This document shows positions 7,138 to 13,949 of a DNA stretch of 17,955 nucleotides, in pieces. The notes under the pieces were generated by a model. The model was not told the DNA's origin and searched no databases. It saw only the letters and a program-made list of their open reading frames with translations. The translations under genes and the position numbers were made by a program. The first letter of the stretch is position 1. Every line of letters begins with the position of its first letter. Source of the DNA: JBHHYU01 sp046757725 (lineage in GTDB: Bacteria > Desulfobacterota > Binatia > UBA9968); the NCBI GenBank assembly GCA_046757725.1, contig JBHHYU010000065.1, positions 1 to 17,955 on the forward strand, written 5' to 3'.

Positions 7138-7322
7138 GATCTCATCCTTTTATTATTTTTAGACGGCTCTCTTGAACCATGCGGAGATCTTTCGCAGCGA
7201 CCGCCTGGCCGTCATCGCCAATAATCCTTTTTAACGGGCTTGTCGGTGAGTCCGAGGAAAGAGTACCCCCGTTGGACAGTCGCTAGACCTGACTTTTGCC
7301 TGTCTTATCCCCTGGGGGGCTA
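7138..7322 (-). other. Structured non-coding region, possible RNA leader
   Basis: No gene is seen in this gap. Three successive stem-loops can form. GACAG/CTGTC spans 7275-7304. AACGGG/CCCGTT spans 7233-7273. GACGGC/GCCGTC spans 7162-7213 and contains either a UGCG/CGCA or a GCGG/CCGC inner stem. In minus-strand RNA the third one begins after GGCGAUGA, whose GCGA could pair with UCGC in the loop to form a pseudoknot. It is followed directly by the A-rich stretch carrying the ribosome binding site of the 155-residue gene. Its family is unknown. Confidence 0.35.
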
Positions 7323-7802
7323 TTACTTTCCCTCATAAAGACTGAGCATTTCGGCGCGTAGCGCTCGCAGCCGCTCCCTACGTTCGGCAGCCTTTGTCAG
7401 CTGCTCCGTTGTCAGCAATTTACGGACCTCAAGCGCTACCACAAGCCCCTCCCGTCGTAACTTTTCTCGGAGGTCGGCAAGCTGCTTCATTTGGGACGCC
7501 AGATCTTCTCCTGTTACCACACCAGGGCTGTAGAGCTTGTCCGCTATTTCTACCCGGAGTTGGCGCATCTGGCTCCGGAGTGTCCGGAACGTTTCCGCAT
7601 GGGCATCCCTAATGCCTTGTAACTGGGTTTGCTGCTCAGCTGTCAGGTCCCTAAAGTACCGGGCAGACAACAGGCCGAATGCGCCGCGCATCCCGTGGCC
7701 GTGTCCACGCCACTGTCCATAAGCGGGAGCGGACAGTGAACTCAGTACCAGTATCCCCACTCCCACTAATCCGGCGGCGAGAAGTCCTTGTTTAGTTTTC
7801 AT
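7323..7802 (-). CDS. Spy/CpxP-like (metal-resistance type) periplasmic protein
   Basis: A 159-residue exported protein of the LTxxQ/Spy-CpxP/metal-resistance superfamily. Members are small all-helical periplasmic chaperones or metal sensors. The signal peptide covers about residues 1-29, with cleavage likely after AYG. The mature N-terminus is histidine- and glycine-rich (WRGHGHGMRG), a plausible metal site. The two family motifs are LTAEQQTQL and LTTEQL, and most of the remainder is amphipathic helix. A very good ribosome binding site, AAGGAGGT, precedes ATG 7802. It follows the ECF sigma and anti-sigma genes 65 bases downstream in the same direction, an arrangement like CnrYXH or zraP-type systems, so it may be the periplasmic sensor or a target of that sigma factor. 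Which metal or stress it answers to cannot be read from sequence. Confidence 0.8.
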   Translation of the reverse strand: MKTKQGLLAAGLVGVGILVLSSLSAPAYGQWRGHGHGMRGAFGLLSARYFRDLTAEQQTQLQGIRDAHAETFRTLRSQMRQLRVEIADKLYSPGVVTGEDLASQMKQLADLREKLRREGLVVALEVRKLLTTEQLTKAAERRERLRALRAEMLSLYEGK

Positions 7803-7867
7803 CCGATTACCTCCTTGATCTGTTTAGTTATCGTCCTCTACAAAATTCGCATTAATAAACACCTAAT

Positions 7868-8416
7868 TTATGATATCTGCCGTCCCGAGCACCGCAAGGG
7901 AAAAGTATCCCGTTCAAACTCCTTATCCACCTCATTAGAGGATTCCGTTTCACTCCATGTTGGGGGGTCCACACATGGCCAGTCTTCCCCTAAAGCAACC
8001 GAAAGCTCACGCAGATCAGTACCCTGAGGCCATGCCTCCTCCGCAATGGCACTATCCGGAAAGAAGATGGCCGTGAAATCCTCTTCCAGGAATTGCGAGA
8101 TCTCCTCGTTGTGAGTTGCATGAGGAAAGGGCAGAGAGGTGAACCACATTCGTTCGCCACCCCACACCAGCGCAATGACCACCCCTAGTGCGGCTGCAGT
8201 GGACAACCATTTTAGGGTGACCGGCTTAGGATGATAACGTAAAGCCTCTGGGAATGGTTCCTGCCGGAGCACTTGGCCAATCGTCCTGAGGTCACTTTCC
8301 AACCGTCGGTAACGGCCGGAGCAGACCTCACAGGCCTCTAAATGAGCTCGCTGTTCGTTCGTTCCTTCACCTTCATAGAGCAATAGGAGGGCTCGATCTT
8401 TCAAGCATCGGTTCAT
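7868..8416 (-). CDS. Zinc-finger (ZAS-type) anti-sigma factor
   Basis: A 182-residue single-pass inner-membrane anti-sigma factor. The N-terminal cytoplasmic part contains the zinc-binding signature H25-x3-C29-x2-C32 (AHLEACEVC) that clamps ECF sigma factors. One hydrophobic segment at about 70-86 crosses the membrane. The remaining roughly 95 residues are acidic and probably periplasmic, without a domain I recognise; this is where an envelope signal would act. Its ATG overlaps the sigma-factor stop as ATGA, so the two proteins should be made in fixed ratio. The Spy-like gene follows after 65 bases. Confidence 0.85.
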   Translation of the reverse strand: MNRCLKDRALLLLYEGEGTNEQRAHLEACEVCSGRYRRLESDLRTIGQVLRQEPFPEALRYHPKPVTLKWLSTAAALGVVIALVWGGERMWFTSLPFPHATHNEEISQFLEEDFTAIFFPDSAIAEEAWPQGTDLRELSVALGEDWPCVDPPTWSETESSNEVDKEFERDTFPLRCSGRQIS

Positions 8417-8949
8417 AGGCGATCTCCCAATTCACGGCGTAACCGGTGAACGGCCCGGAAAAGGTGCCGTTTCACACTACCCGTGGTCATTTCAAGTATT
8501 TTTGCAACCTCTTCGGTAGACCATTCCTCCAGGTGGCGCAGAACAAAGACTTCTTGCTGGCGGCCTGAGAGTTCCCGGAGGGCGTGCCAGATATGTCTCT
8601 GTGTTTCTCGGCTGAGGAGCATTTCTTCTGGGGTGTGGTTGGGACTTGGGTATTCCGTTTCCTGGCCTTCGCTATTAGTCCCTCGCCACCATTTCCACCA
8701 CCCAGACCGTCGCCGGTCACGACAGGCGTTAACGCTGACCTTTATCACCCATGGTCTCCATACCATAGAATCGGTCTGACCCAGGGCCTGGTACTCTCGG
8801 TACAGCTTCAGAAAGACCTCCTGTGTAACTTCTTCTGCTTCGTGGCGATTGGACAATAGTCGGCAACACAGGTGGAGGACTTCACCATAATAGGTTCCAT
8901 AAAGCTCTTCATAGGACGTAGGCCTATCCAACACAGCGTTCATTTTCAT
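8413..8949 (-). CDS. ECF (extracytoplasmic function) RNA polymerase sigma factor
   Basis: A 178-residue group-IV sigma-70 factor. Region 2 is visible around EAEEVTQEVFLKLYREY (about 37-53), with the downstream WVIKVSVNACRDRRR typical of region 2.4. A linker of about 35 residues follows. Region 4 (LRELSGRQQEVFVLRHLEEWSTEEVAKILEMTTGSVKRHLFRAVHRLRREL) contains the helix-turn-helix that reads the -35 element. Regions 1.1, 3.0 and 3.1 are absent, as expected for ECF factors. An in-frame TAA 18 bases upstream limits the start to ATG 8949 or ATG 8943; neither has a good Shine-Dalgarno sequence. It is first in an operon with its anti-sigma factor (four-base overlap) and a Spy-like periplasmic protein. 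Autoregulation is usual for such modules, but I could not pick out its promoter. Confidence 0.92.
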   Translation of the reverse strand: MKMNAVLDRPTSYEELYGTYYGEVLHLCCRLLSNRHEAEEVTQEVFLKLYREYQALGQTDSMVWRPWVIKVSVNACRDRRRSGWWKWWRGTNSEGQETEYPSPNHTPEEMLLSRETQRHIWHALRELSGRQQEVFVLRHLEEWSTEEVAKILEMTTGSVKRHLFRAVHRLRRELGDRL

Positions 8950-9144
8950 ATGGTTACATTCGCATTACTGGCCGATTTCCGCTGTTTATACTCTAACAAC
9001 GAATGAGCCTCCGTTTTGGTTGACACCGTGAGCCCATTTATTCCCTTTAGCTAAAAATTTATATTATATCCTGTACAGCCTACACTCCCAAGGAAAAAGG
9101 GGCCCTCCGGTGCCCTGAGTTGAATTAGAAAGGAGGCCGCCATT

Positions 9145-9366
9145 ATGAGCACATGGACCTCGCAGCGCAAAGCGCGAACTTACCGTATTGTGGGTCCCCA
9201 GCGGCAGATCGACGAACGCGAGACTCCCCAGCCCCGAGCCGATCAAGGGGAGTTGGGAAAACGTCTTCGGTTGTGGCGGAAAAATCGTGCTGGGGCGGAT
9301 CCTTTGAGACGGCTCTTTAGTGGGGGAGGGGTGAAGGAAATCCGAACAATACCTTACAACATATAA
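9145..9366 (+). CDS. Small basic hypothetical protein (73 residues)
   Basis: Function not recognised. The start at ATG 9145 is strongly supported by AAAGGAGG with 8 bases of spacing, one of the best ribosome binding sites in the window. The protein is hydrophilic and arginine-rich (RKARTYR near 8-14, KRLRLWRKNR near 39-48) with no signal peptide or membrane segment, so binding to nucleic acid or to an acidic partner is conceivable. Its stop overlaps the start of the next small reading frame (TAATG), suggesting translational coupling. It diverges from the ECF sigma operon. A minus-strand reading frame covers the same bases but has no comparable start signal. Confidence 0.55.
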   Translation: MSTWTSQRKARTYRIVGPQRQIDERETPQPRADQGELGKRLRLWRKNRAGADPLRRLFSGGGVKEIRTIPYNI

Positions 9367-9518
9367 TGAGGCAGGCACCAGACGGAGCGGTCAACCGCGA
9401 TCAGATTCCCGTTTGCGATCCCTGTGCCATGGCCCGCAAGATCAAAGAAGTTGCCAAGTTCCTCAGTGCCGATGGGGTCGGTAAAAAAGACCCCTATCCC
9501 ATTAGCAGCAGGAAGTGA
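9366..9518 (+). CDS. Very small hypothetical protein with a CxxC motif (50 residues)
   Basis: Function not recognised. It starts at the ATG that overlaps the previous stop (TAATG at 9364-9368), so it would be translated by re-initiation after the 73-residue gene. The product is basic and has a CDPC motif at residues 17-20 followed by ARKIKEVAKFLSADG, which looks like an amphipathic helix. One CxxC could hold a metal as a dimer or be redox-active. By eye the second codon position is clearly the least G+C-rich, as in coding DNA, but the opposite-strand frame shares that property, so this does not settle the strand. It is convergent with ahcY, 82 bases away. Confidence 0.42.
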   Translation: MRQAPDGAVNRDQIPVCDPCAMARKIKEVAKFLSADGVGKKDPYPISSRK

Positions 9519-9600
9519 CGGGCGGCGTGTGAGCAGAAGACCCTCCATGCGATCAATGTACAGAACGGTCGCCTTGAAAGGCATTCATCTCTGGCTCGGA

Positions 9601-10869
9601 CTAAGTGCCGACCTTCCACGAAGAGAGGTAAGTTTGTTGCTCTTTGGTAAGTTTATCGATGTGAAGACCCATACTGGTTAGCTTTAACCGCGCAACCCAA
9701 CTCTCGACCTCCTCAGGAACGTCATAGACCTGAGGCCGCAGATTCCTGTGATGCTTGACCGCCCACTCCGAAGCCAAGGCCTGTGTGGCAAAACTCATAT
9801 CCATGACCGAGGCTGGGTGGCCCTCGGCGGCGGTGAGGTTGACAAGTCTCCCTTCTCCGAGAAGATAGATCCTTTTCCCTCCGGGTAGGAAATAGGCATC
9901 CACGTAATTACGCACGTTCTTTTCTACTTTCACGGCCATTTGTCTTAAGGCTTTAAGGTTGATCTCAATATCAAAGTGGCCCGAGTTGCAAATTACGGCA
10001 CCGTCCTTAAGCAGTGGGAGATGCTCTCTGCCGATGACGTGCATGTCACCGGTTAGGGTGACGAAGAGGTCTCCAACCTTGGCTGCCTCCTTCATGGCCA
10101 TTACCTCAAATCCATCCATGGCGGCCTCAAGGGCACGGACGGGATCCACTTCGGTGACAATCACTTTAGCCCCCATTCCACGGGCACGTGAGGCCAACCC
10201 TCTACCACACCAACCGTAGCCTGCCACAACGACTCTCTTCCCTGCCAACAGCATGTCCGTAGCGCGGATGATGCCGTCGATAGTGGATTGACCCGTCCCA
10301 TAGCGGTTGTCAAAGAGATGTTTCGTGCTGGCATCGTTCACGGCGATCACCGGGATTTTTAACGCGCCCTCCACCGCTAGGGCTCGGAGACGGATGACCC
10401 CTGTGGTGGTTTCCTCCATACTGGCAATGATTCTAGACGCGTCACGGGAATATGCCTTGTGGAGCAGTGAAACCAGGTCTGCCCCGTCATCCATGGTAAT
10501 AACGGGCCTGTGATCCAGAGCAGCGCGCAGGTGGCGGTAGTAGGTCTTATGATCCTCCCCCTTAACGGCCAAGACCGGAATACGGTGATATTTGACCAAA
10601 GCGGCTGCTACATCATCTTGTGTAGAAAGTGGGTTGGAAGCGCAGAGAAGGACATCGGCACCCCCGGCTTTCAGGGTCTGAACCAAATTGGCGGTTTCTG
10701 CTGTTACGTGGAGGCAAGCAGAAAACCGCATTCGTTGGAACGGCTTTTCCTTCCGGAAGCGTTCGCGCACCTTGCTTAACACCGGCATGTCTTGGTCTGC
10801 CCAAAGGATGCGCTTTTTTCCTTCCGCGGCCAGTGCAAAATCTCGGATGTCGTACTTGTTCTCAGCCAT
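9601..10869 (-). CDS. ahcY: Adenosylhomocysteinase (SAH hydrolase), short form
   Basis: AhcY, 422 residues, reversibly splits S-adenosylhomocysteine into adenosine and homocysteine, removing the inhibitory product of SAM-dependent methylation. It is a cytoplasmic NAD-dependent enzyme. Substrate residues lie in LHVTAET (H54) and NDASTKHLFDNRYGTGQS (178-195, with K183 and D187). The NAD-binding glycine motif is GYGWCGRG at 217-224, and NSGHFD follows later. The protein ends at SSWKVGT, without the extra C-terminal tail ending in a K...HYRY motif found in many bacterial and eukaryotic enzymes. This short form is typical of archaea and Thermotoga. GGAGG precedes ATG 10869. It lies 34 bases downstream of metK in the same direction, forming a two-gene SAM-cycle unit. 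Confidence 0.96.
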   Translation of the reverse strand: MAENKYDIRDFALAAEGKKRILWADQDMPVLSKVRERFRKEKPFQRMRFSACLHVTAETANLVQTLKAGGADVLLCASNPLSTQDDVAAALVKYHRIPVLAVKGEDHKTYYRHLRAALDHRPVITMDDGADLVSLLHKAYSRDASRIIASMEETTTGVIRLRALAVEGALKIPVIAVNDASTKHLFDNRYGTGQSTIDGIIRATDMLLAGKRVVVAGYGWCGRGLASRARGMGAKVIVTEVDPVRALEAAMDGFEVMAMKEAAKVGDLFVTLTGDMHVIGREHLPLLKDGAVICNSGHFDIEINLKALRQMAVKVEKNVRNYVDAYFLPGGKRIYLLGEGRLVNLTAAEGHPASVMDMSFATQALASEWAVKHHRNLRPQVYDVPEEVESWVARLKLTSMGLHIDKLTKEQQTYLSSWKVGT

Positions 10870-10903
10870 AGTTAAAGGCTCCTCCGTCCCTCCATAGGTT
10901 TAT

Positions 10904-12082
10904 TTAGGCTTTCCCCCCCTGTTTTTTTATATCCTCTACTCGATCAGTCCTTTCCCAGGTGAAATGTCCGTTCTCAGGGACGCGACCGAAATGGCCGTAG
11001 GATGCGGTAGACTGATAAATGGGCCGTTTTAAGTTCAAGGTCTCAATGATGCCCTTGGGTTTGAGGTCAAATGTCTCCTGTACGATCCGAGCCAGTTCTG
11101 TTTCCGGAATCGCTCCGGTTCCGAAGGTATCAACGGCTATGGAAACAGGTTCGGAAACACCGATGACATAAGCTAGTTGGACCTCGCACTTCTGGGCCAA
11201 TTTGGCGCCAACGAGGTTTTTTGCAATGTAACGGGCCATGTATGCGGCGCTGCGGTCCACCTTGGAGGGATCCTTCCCCGAGAAGGCACCTCCGCCATGG
11301 CGTCCCATCCCGCCGTAGGTGTCCACGATGATCTTACGGCCGGTGAGGCCACAGTCCCCCTGGGGTCCTCCCACCACGAAGCGACCCGTTGGATTGACGT
11401 GATATACTGTGTTCCTGTCTAGATAATCTGCGGGTATGACAGCCCGGATCACTCCATCTATAACAGTCTCTCTGAGTTTGTCGTAAGCCACATCCGGAGC
11501 ATGCTGCGTTGAAATTACCACACTCTGCACCCGTACGGGTCTTCCGTCTCTGTATTGAACTGTCACTTGGGATTTACTGTCGGGCCTGATGAACGATGCT
11601 TCTCCGCCCTTACGAATTTTGGCCAGATACTTAACCAGGTTGTGGGCCATCTGGATCGGGAAGGGCATAAGCTCGGGTGTCTCATCACAGGCATAACCGA
11701 ACATCATTCCCTGATCTCCGGCCCCCTGTTCTTTATGGAGCCCTTCTCCTTCACTGACCCCCTGGGAAATATCTAGAGACTGGCGTTCCACGGCGGTGAT
11801 GACAGCGCAAGTGTTGCCGTCAAAACCCATCGCCGAATCCGTATAGCCGATATCCCGCACAACATCACGAGCGATCTCATTGTAGTTCACCTTTATCTTG
11901 CTTGTGATCTCCCCGGCTACTACGATCATGCCTGTCTTTGTGAGGGTCTCACACGCTACCCGACTGTTCGGATCTCCACTTAAATGGGCATCGAGGATAG
12001 CATCGGAAATCTGATCACAGATTTTGTCCGGATGGCCTTCAGAAACCGACTCTGACGTAAAAAGAAAATCTTTTGTCTCCAT
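10904..12082 (-). CDS. metK: S-adenosylmethionine synthetase
   Basis: MetK, 392 residues, makes S-adenosylmethionine from ATP and methionine with release of phosphate and pyrophosphate; it is a cytoplasmic tetramer that needs Mg and K ions. Signature motifs are GHPDKICDQISDAILD at residues 16-31, including the catalytic histidine H17, GAGDQGMMFGY at 120-130, and the glycine-rich GGGAFSGKDPSKVDRS near residue 270. Length is normal. GGAGG lies 8 bases before ATG 12082. It is first in metK-ahcY. No SAM riboswitch fits in the short 76-base gap upstream, which instead holds the terminator of the previous operon and a possible promoter. Confidence 0.97.
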   Translation of the reverse strand: METKDFLFTSESVSEGHPDKICDQISDAILDAHLSGDPNSRVACETLTKTGMIVVAGEITSKIKVNYNEIARDVVRDIGYTDSAMGFDGNTCAVITAVERQSLDISQGVSEGEGLHKEQGAGDQGMMFGYACDETPELMPFPIQMAHNLVKYLAKIRKGGEASFIRPDSKSQVTVQYRDGRPVRVQSVVISTQHAPDVAYDKLRETVIDGVIRAVIPADYLDRNTVYHVNPTGRFVVGGPQGDCGLTGRKIIVDTYGGMGRHGGGAFSGKDPSKVDRSAAYMARYIAKNLVGAKLAQKCEVQLAYVIGVSEPVSIAVDTFGTGAIPETELARIVQETFDLKPKGIIETLNLKRPIYQSTASYGHFGRVPENGHFTWERTDRVEDIKKQGGKA

Positions 12083-12111
12083 TTAATGTGCCTCCTCGGA
12101 TACTTCCAACG

Positions 12112-12146
12112 AAAAAAGAATCCCTTTCCTATATAGGATTAAAGGG
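12112..12146 (-). terminator. Probable intrinsic terminator after hpr
   Basis: On the minus strand the stem CCCTTT (12146-12141) pairs with AAAGGG (12127-12122), with TCCT/AGGA or CCT/AGG pairing inside around ATAT. After a short ATTC a run of six T follows (12117-12112). It lies 13 bases after the hpr stop and separates the rpoN-hpr operon from metK. Confidence 0.6.
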
Positions 12147-12156
12147 GGAGAATCAA
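12128..12156 (-). promoter_or_regulatory. Possible metK promoter overlapping the terminator
   Basis: TTGATT (12156-12151) is followed after 17 bases by TATAGG (12133-12128), or after 15 bases by TATATA (12135-12130). Transcription would start near 12121, giving a leader of about 38 bases. It shares bases with the hairpin that ends the upstream operon, so support is weak. Confidence 0.25.
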
Positions 12157-12158
12157 GT

Positions 12159-12434
12159 TTACTCCCTTTCCAAAAATTTCTTTACGACGAGTTTCTCCAC
12201 GGCCCGTACGACTTCCTCTGCATCCTTTCCGTTCGCTTCCACGTGGATCTTGCTCCCCTGGGTAGCGGCCAGGGTGAGAACCCCCATGATGCTTTTCCCG
12301 TTGACTACTTGACCGTCTTTAGAGATCTTGACATCAGCGGAGAAACGGTTGATCGTCTGGACCAAAAGGGCCGCAGCTCGCGCATGGAGACCGAGCTTGT
12401 TCTTAATTTCGAGTTTTTTACCTACCCGGGCCAT
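12159..12434 (-). CDS. Phosphocarrier protein HPr (PTS-Ntr type possible)
   Basis: An HPr-domain phosphocarrier of 91 residues. The phosphorylated histidine is H17 in NKLGLHARAA, and the regulatory serine region is GKSIMGVLTLAA (S48). It passes phosphate from enzyme I to EIIA proteins, here most likely to PtsN, since both belong to one operon with rapZ. It corresponds in position to npr of E. coli. The start was set at ATG 12434, 4 bases after the rapZ stop; an in-frame ATG at 12467 would overlap rapZ and adds eleven unconserved residues. No enzyme I, HPr kinase or sugar permease is in the window. It is the last gene before a terminator-like hairpin. Confidence 0.9.
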   Translation of the reverse strand: MARVGKKLEIKNKLGLHARAAALLVQTINRFSADVKISKDGQVVNGKSIMGVLTLAATQGSKIHVEANGKDAEEVVRAVEKLVVKKFLERE

Positions 12435-12438
12435 GGTT

Positions 12439-13305
12439 TTACTTGTCAATATCCCTGTGCTTGACATGAATGCGGAGTTGCTCCCCGTTCAACCTCTTCT
12501 TCAACTCTTCCACCAGGACCACGGACCGGTGTTTTCCGCCGGTGCAGCCAAGGGCGATAGTCAAACTGCTTTTCCCCTCCTGTTCATATTGTGGCAGTGT
12601 GAAATCCAGTAATGCGTAGAGTCGATCCAAAAAGGTATGTGTCACCTCCCGCTTCATGATAAACAGTTTCACCTCGGGGTCTAACCCGTTCTTGTTCCTG
12701 AGCTGGTCTATGAAGAAAGGGTTGGGGAGAAAGCGCACGTCAAGGATAATGTCGGTGTCATGCGGGATCCCATATTTGTAACCGAAAGAGGTCAGGAAAA
12801 GAATCATCCTCCGCGGTATCAAGGTTCGACTAAAGTACTGTTCCATCTGTTTCTTGAGATCATGGACGATGAGATCGCTGGTATCCACAACCTTATCGGC
12901 TAAAGCTCGCATCCCTTCTAATGCCTTGCGTTCTCGGGTAATCCCCTCTTGGACGGATCCCCCGCCGGAAAGTGGATGCGGACGTCGGGTCTCGTTAAAG
13001 CGCCGCAAAAGGACTTCGTCACTGGCATCAAAAAAGGTAACTTGTACCCGGTGCCCTGCTTTACGCATCTCCATCAGGACTTCCGGCCACGATTGAAAGA
13101 AATAGCTTCCCCGGAGATCTATTCCCAAAGCGATCCGCTTGATCTCTTCCTGGTAGCCTTGGCACAGCTCAATAAACTTGGGGATCAAGAGGACGGGCAG
13201 ATTATCAATGCAGAAAAAACCATTGTCCTCAAGGGCCCGGATAGCAACACTCTTCCCTGAACCTGCAAGGCCGGTGACGATGACAATATCAAGACCTGTA
13301 GCCAT
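12439..13305 (-). CDS. rapZ: RapZ/YvcJ-family nucleotide-binding protein
   Basis: RapZ, 288 residues, is a cytoplasmic P-loop protein. In E. coli it is the adaptor that presents the sRNA GlmZ to RNase E and so controls glucosamine-6-phosphate synthesis; in other bacteria it is an ATP/GTP-binding protein with a less clear role. The Walker A motif is GLAGSGKS at residues 12-19. The C-terminal domain with IALGCTGGKHRSVVL is diagnostic of the family. Start chosen at ATG 13305, because the family begins just before the IVIVTGLAGSGKS strand. A TTG at 13365 would add 20 unconserved residues. No good ribosome binding site is seen. It lies 146 bases after ptsN and just before hpr. Confidence 0.93.
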   Translation of the reverse strand: MATGLDIVIVTGLAGSGKSVAIRALEDNGFFCIDNLPVLLIPKFIELCQGYQEEIKRIALGIDLRGSYFFQSWPEVLMEMRKAGHRVQVTFFDASDEVLLRRFNETRRPHPLSGGGSVQEGITRERKALEGMRALADKVVDTSDLIVHDLKKQMEQYFSRTLIPRRMILFLTSFGYKYGIPHDTDIILDVRFLPNPFFIDQLRNKNGLDPEVKLFIMKREVTHTFLDRLYALLDFTLPQYEQEGKSSLTIALGCTGGKHRSVVLVEELKKRLNGEQLRIHVKHRDIDK

Positions 13306-13451
13306 GGTCGCAGAAGTTCGAGATCGTAAATTACGGAAGCCAGAACATCGACAAATCTTTTTCAACAGTTAGGCGTCAACATTCGGTTCCACGAGGCTGT
13401 CGCCTGCATTACGAGTTTAGTTTCTGAGTACCGGAAGCTAAGGGAGCCAAA
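13306..13451 (-). other. Gap between ptsN and rapZ
   Basis: These 146 bases hold no recognisable gene. In some lineages the HPr kinase gene hprK stands near this position, but nothing resembling it is present and the gap is far too short to hold it. I see no convincing promoter or terminator. Confidence 0.4.
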
Positions 13452-13913
13452 TTAAAATTTCCCGTCTTCTTCTTTGATCGCGTTAAAAAGGTCCTCTTTG
13501 GTTTTTCCTTTCATGAGCCGGGCGCGAAACGCGGTGTCTTTAAGTAAACGGGAAATTCGGGCCAACGCCTTCAGATGGTCTGCCGCGGAATCTTCCGGCG
13601 CGATCAGAAGGAAAAAAAGATAAGTGGGTCCTCCGTCTAGTGAATTGAAATCCACTCCTTCAGGACTACGGGCAAAGAGACCATAAAGGTTTCTGACTCC
13701 GACCATTTTACCATGGGGGATTGCCACTCCCTCACCGATGGCTGTGCTGCTCACCGTCTCCCTCTCAAGCAGGATCTCGAACACCTTCTGGCTGTCCATG
13801 GACCGTTCCTGAGAGGACATCCTTTCCGCTAACTCTTTCAAGACCGCGTTTTTGTCTCTCCCCTTTAGGTTAGGGATTATCCTACCAACGTCTAAAAAAT
13901 CTATAATTTTCAA
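13452..13913 (-). CDS. ptsN: PTS EIIA-Ntr protein PtsN
   Basis: PtsN, 153 residues, is the EIIA domain of the nitrogen phosphotransferase system. It receives phosphate from an HPr-type protein and regulates targets such as potassium uptake and stress responses rather than transporting sugar. The phosphorylated histidine is H67 in GVAIPHGK, with the expected neighbouring pattern ERETVSSTAIGEG. Length is normal. The start codon is TTG at 13913: the family's usual N-terminus (MKIIDFL) begins there, no ATG or GTG is available in frame before an upstream stop, and AGGTG lies five bases before it. It follows the hpf remnant after rpoN and precedes rapZ. Confidence 0.94.
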   Translation of the reverse strand: MKIIDFLDVGRIIPNLKGRDKNAVLKELAERMSSQERSMDSQKVFEILLERETVSSTAIGEGVAIPHGKMVGVRNLYGLFARSPEGVDFNSLDGGPTYLFFLLIAPEDSAADHLKALARISRLLKDTAFRARLMKGKTKEDLFNAIKEEDGKF

Positions 13914-13949
13914 TCCTTCACCTGTGCTCTTTCTAATTCTGTCCCGGTT

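Noticed and set aside
7150..7225. Fluoride riboswitch
   Set aside because: Only the first conserved half resembles it; the second conserved segment is absent and the downstream gene is not a known fluoride-response gene.
7240..7275. RNase P RNA or hammerhead ribozyme, suggested by GAGGAAAG and TGAGTCCGAGGAAAG on the plus strand
   Set aside because: The match is limited to one short motif; the other conserved segments and the required length are missing.
9020..9067. Promoter from a perfect TTGACA (9020-9025) for the small ORF pair
   Set aside because: No -10-like hexamer lies 16-18 bases downstream; the AT-rich TATATTATAT at about 9060-9069 is too far away.
9354..9584. A 76-residue minus-strand reading frame just after ahcY
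   Set aside because: It lacks a good ribosome binding site and overlaps both plus-strand small ORFs, one of which has a strong start signal and coupled stop/start. Base composition cannot decide between the strands, so this remains the main rival explanation.
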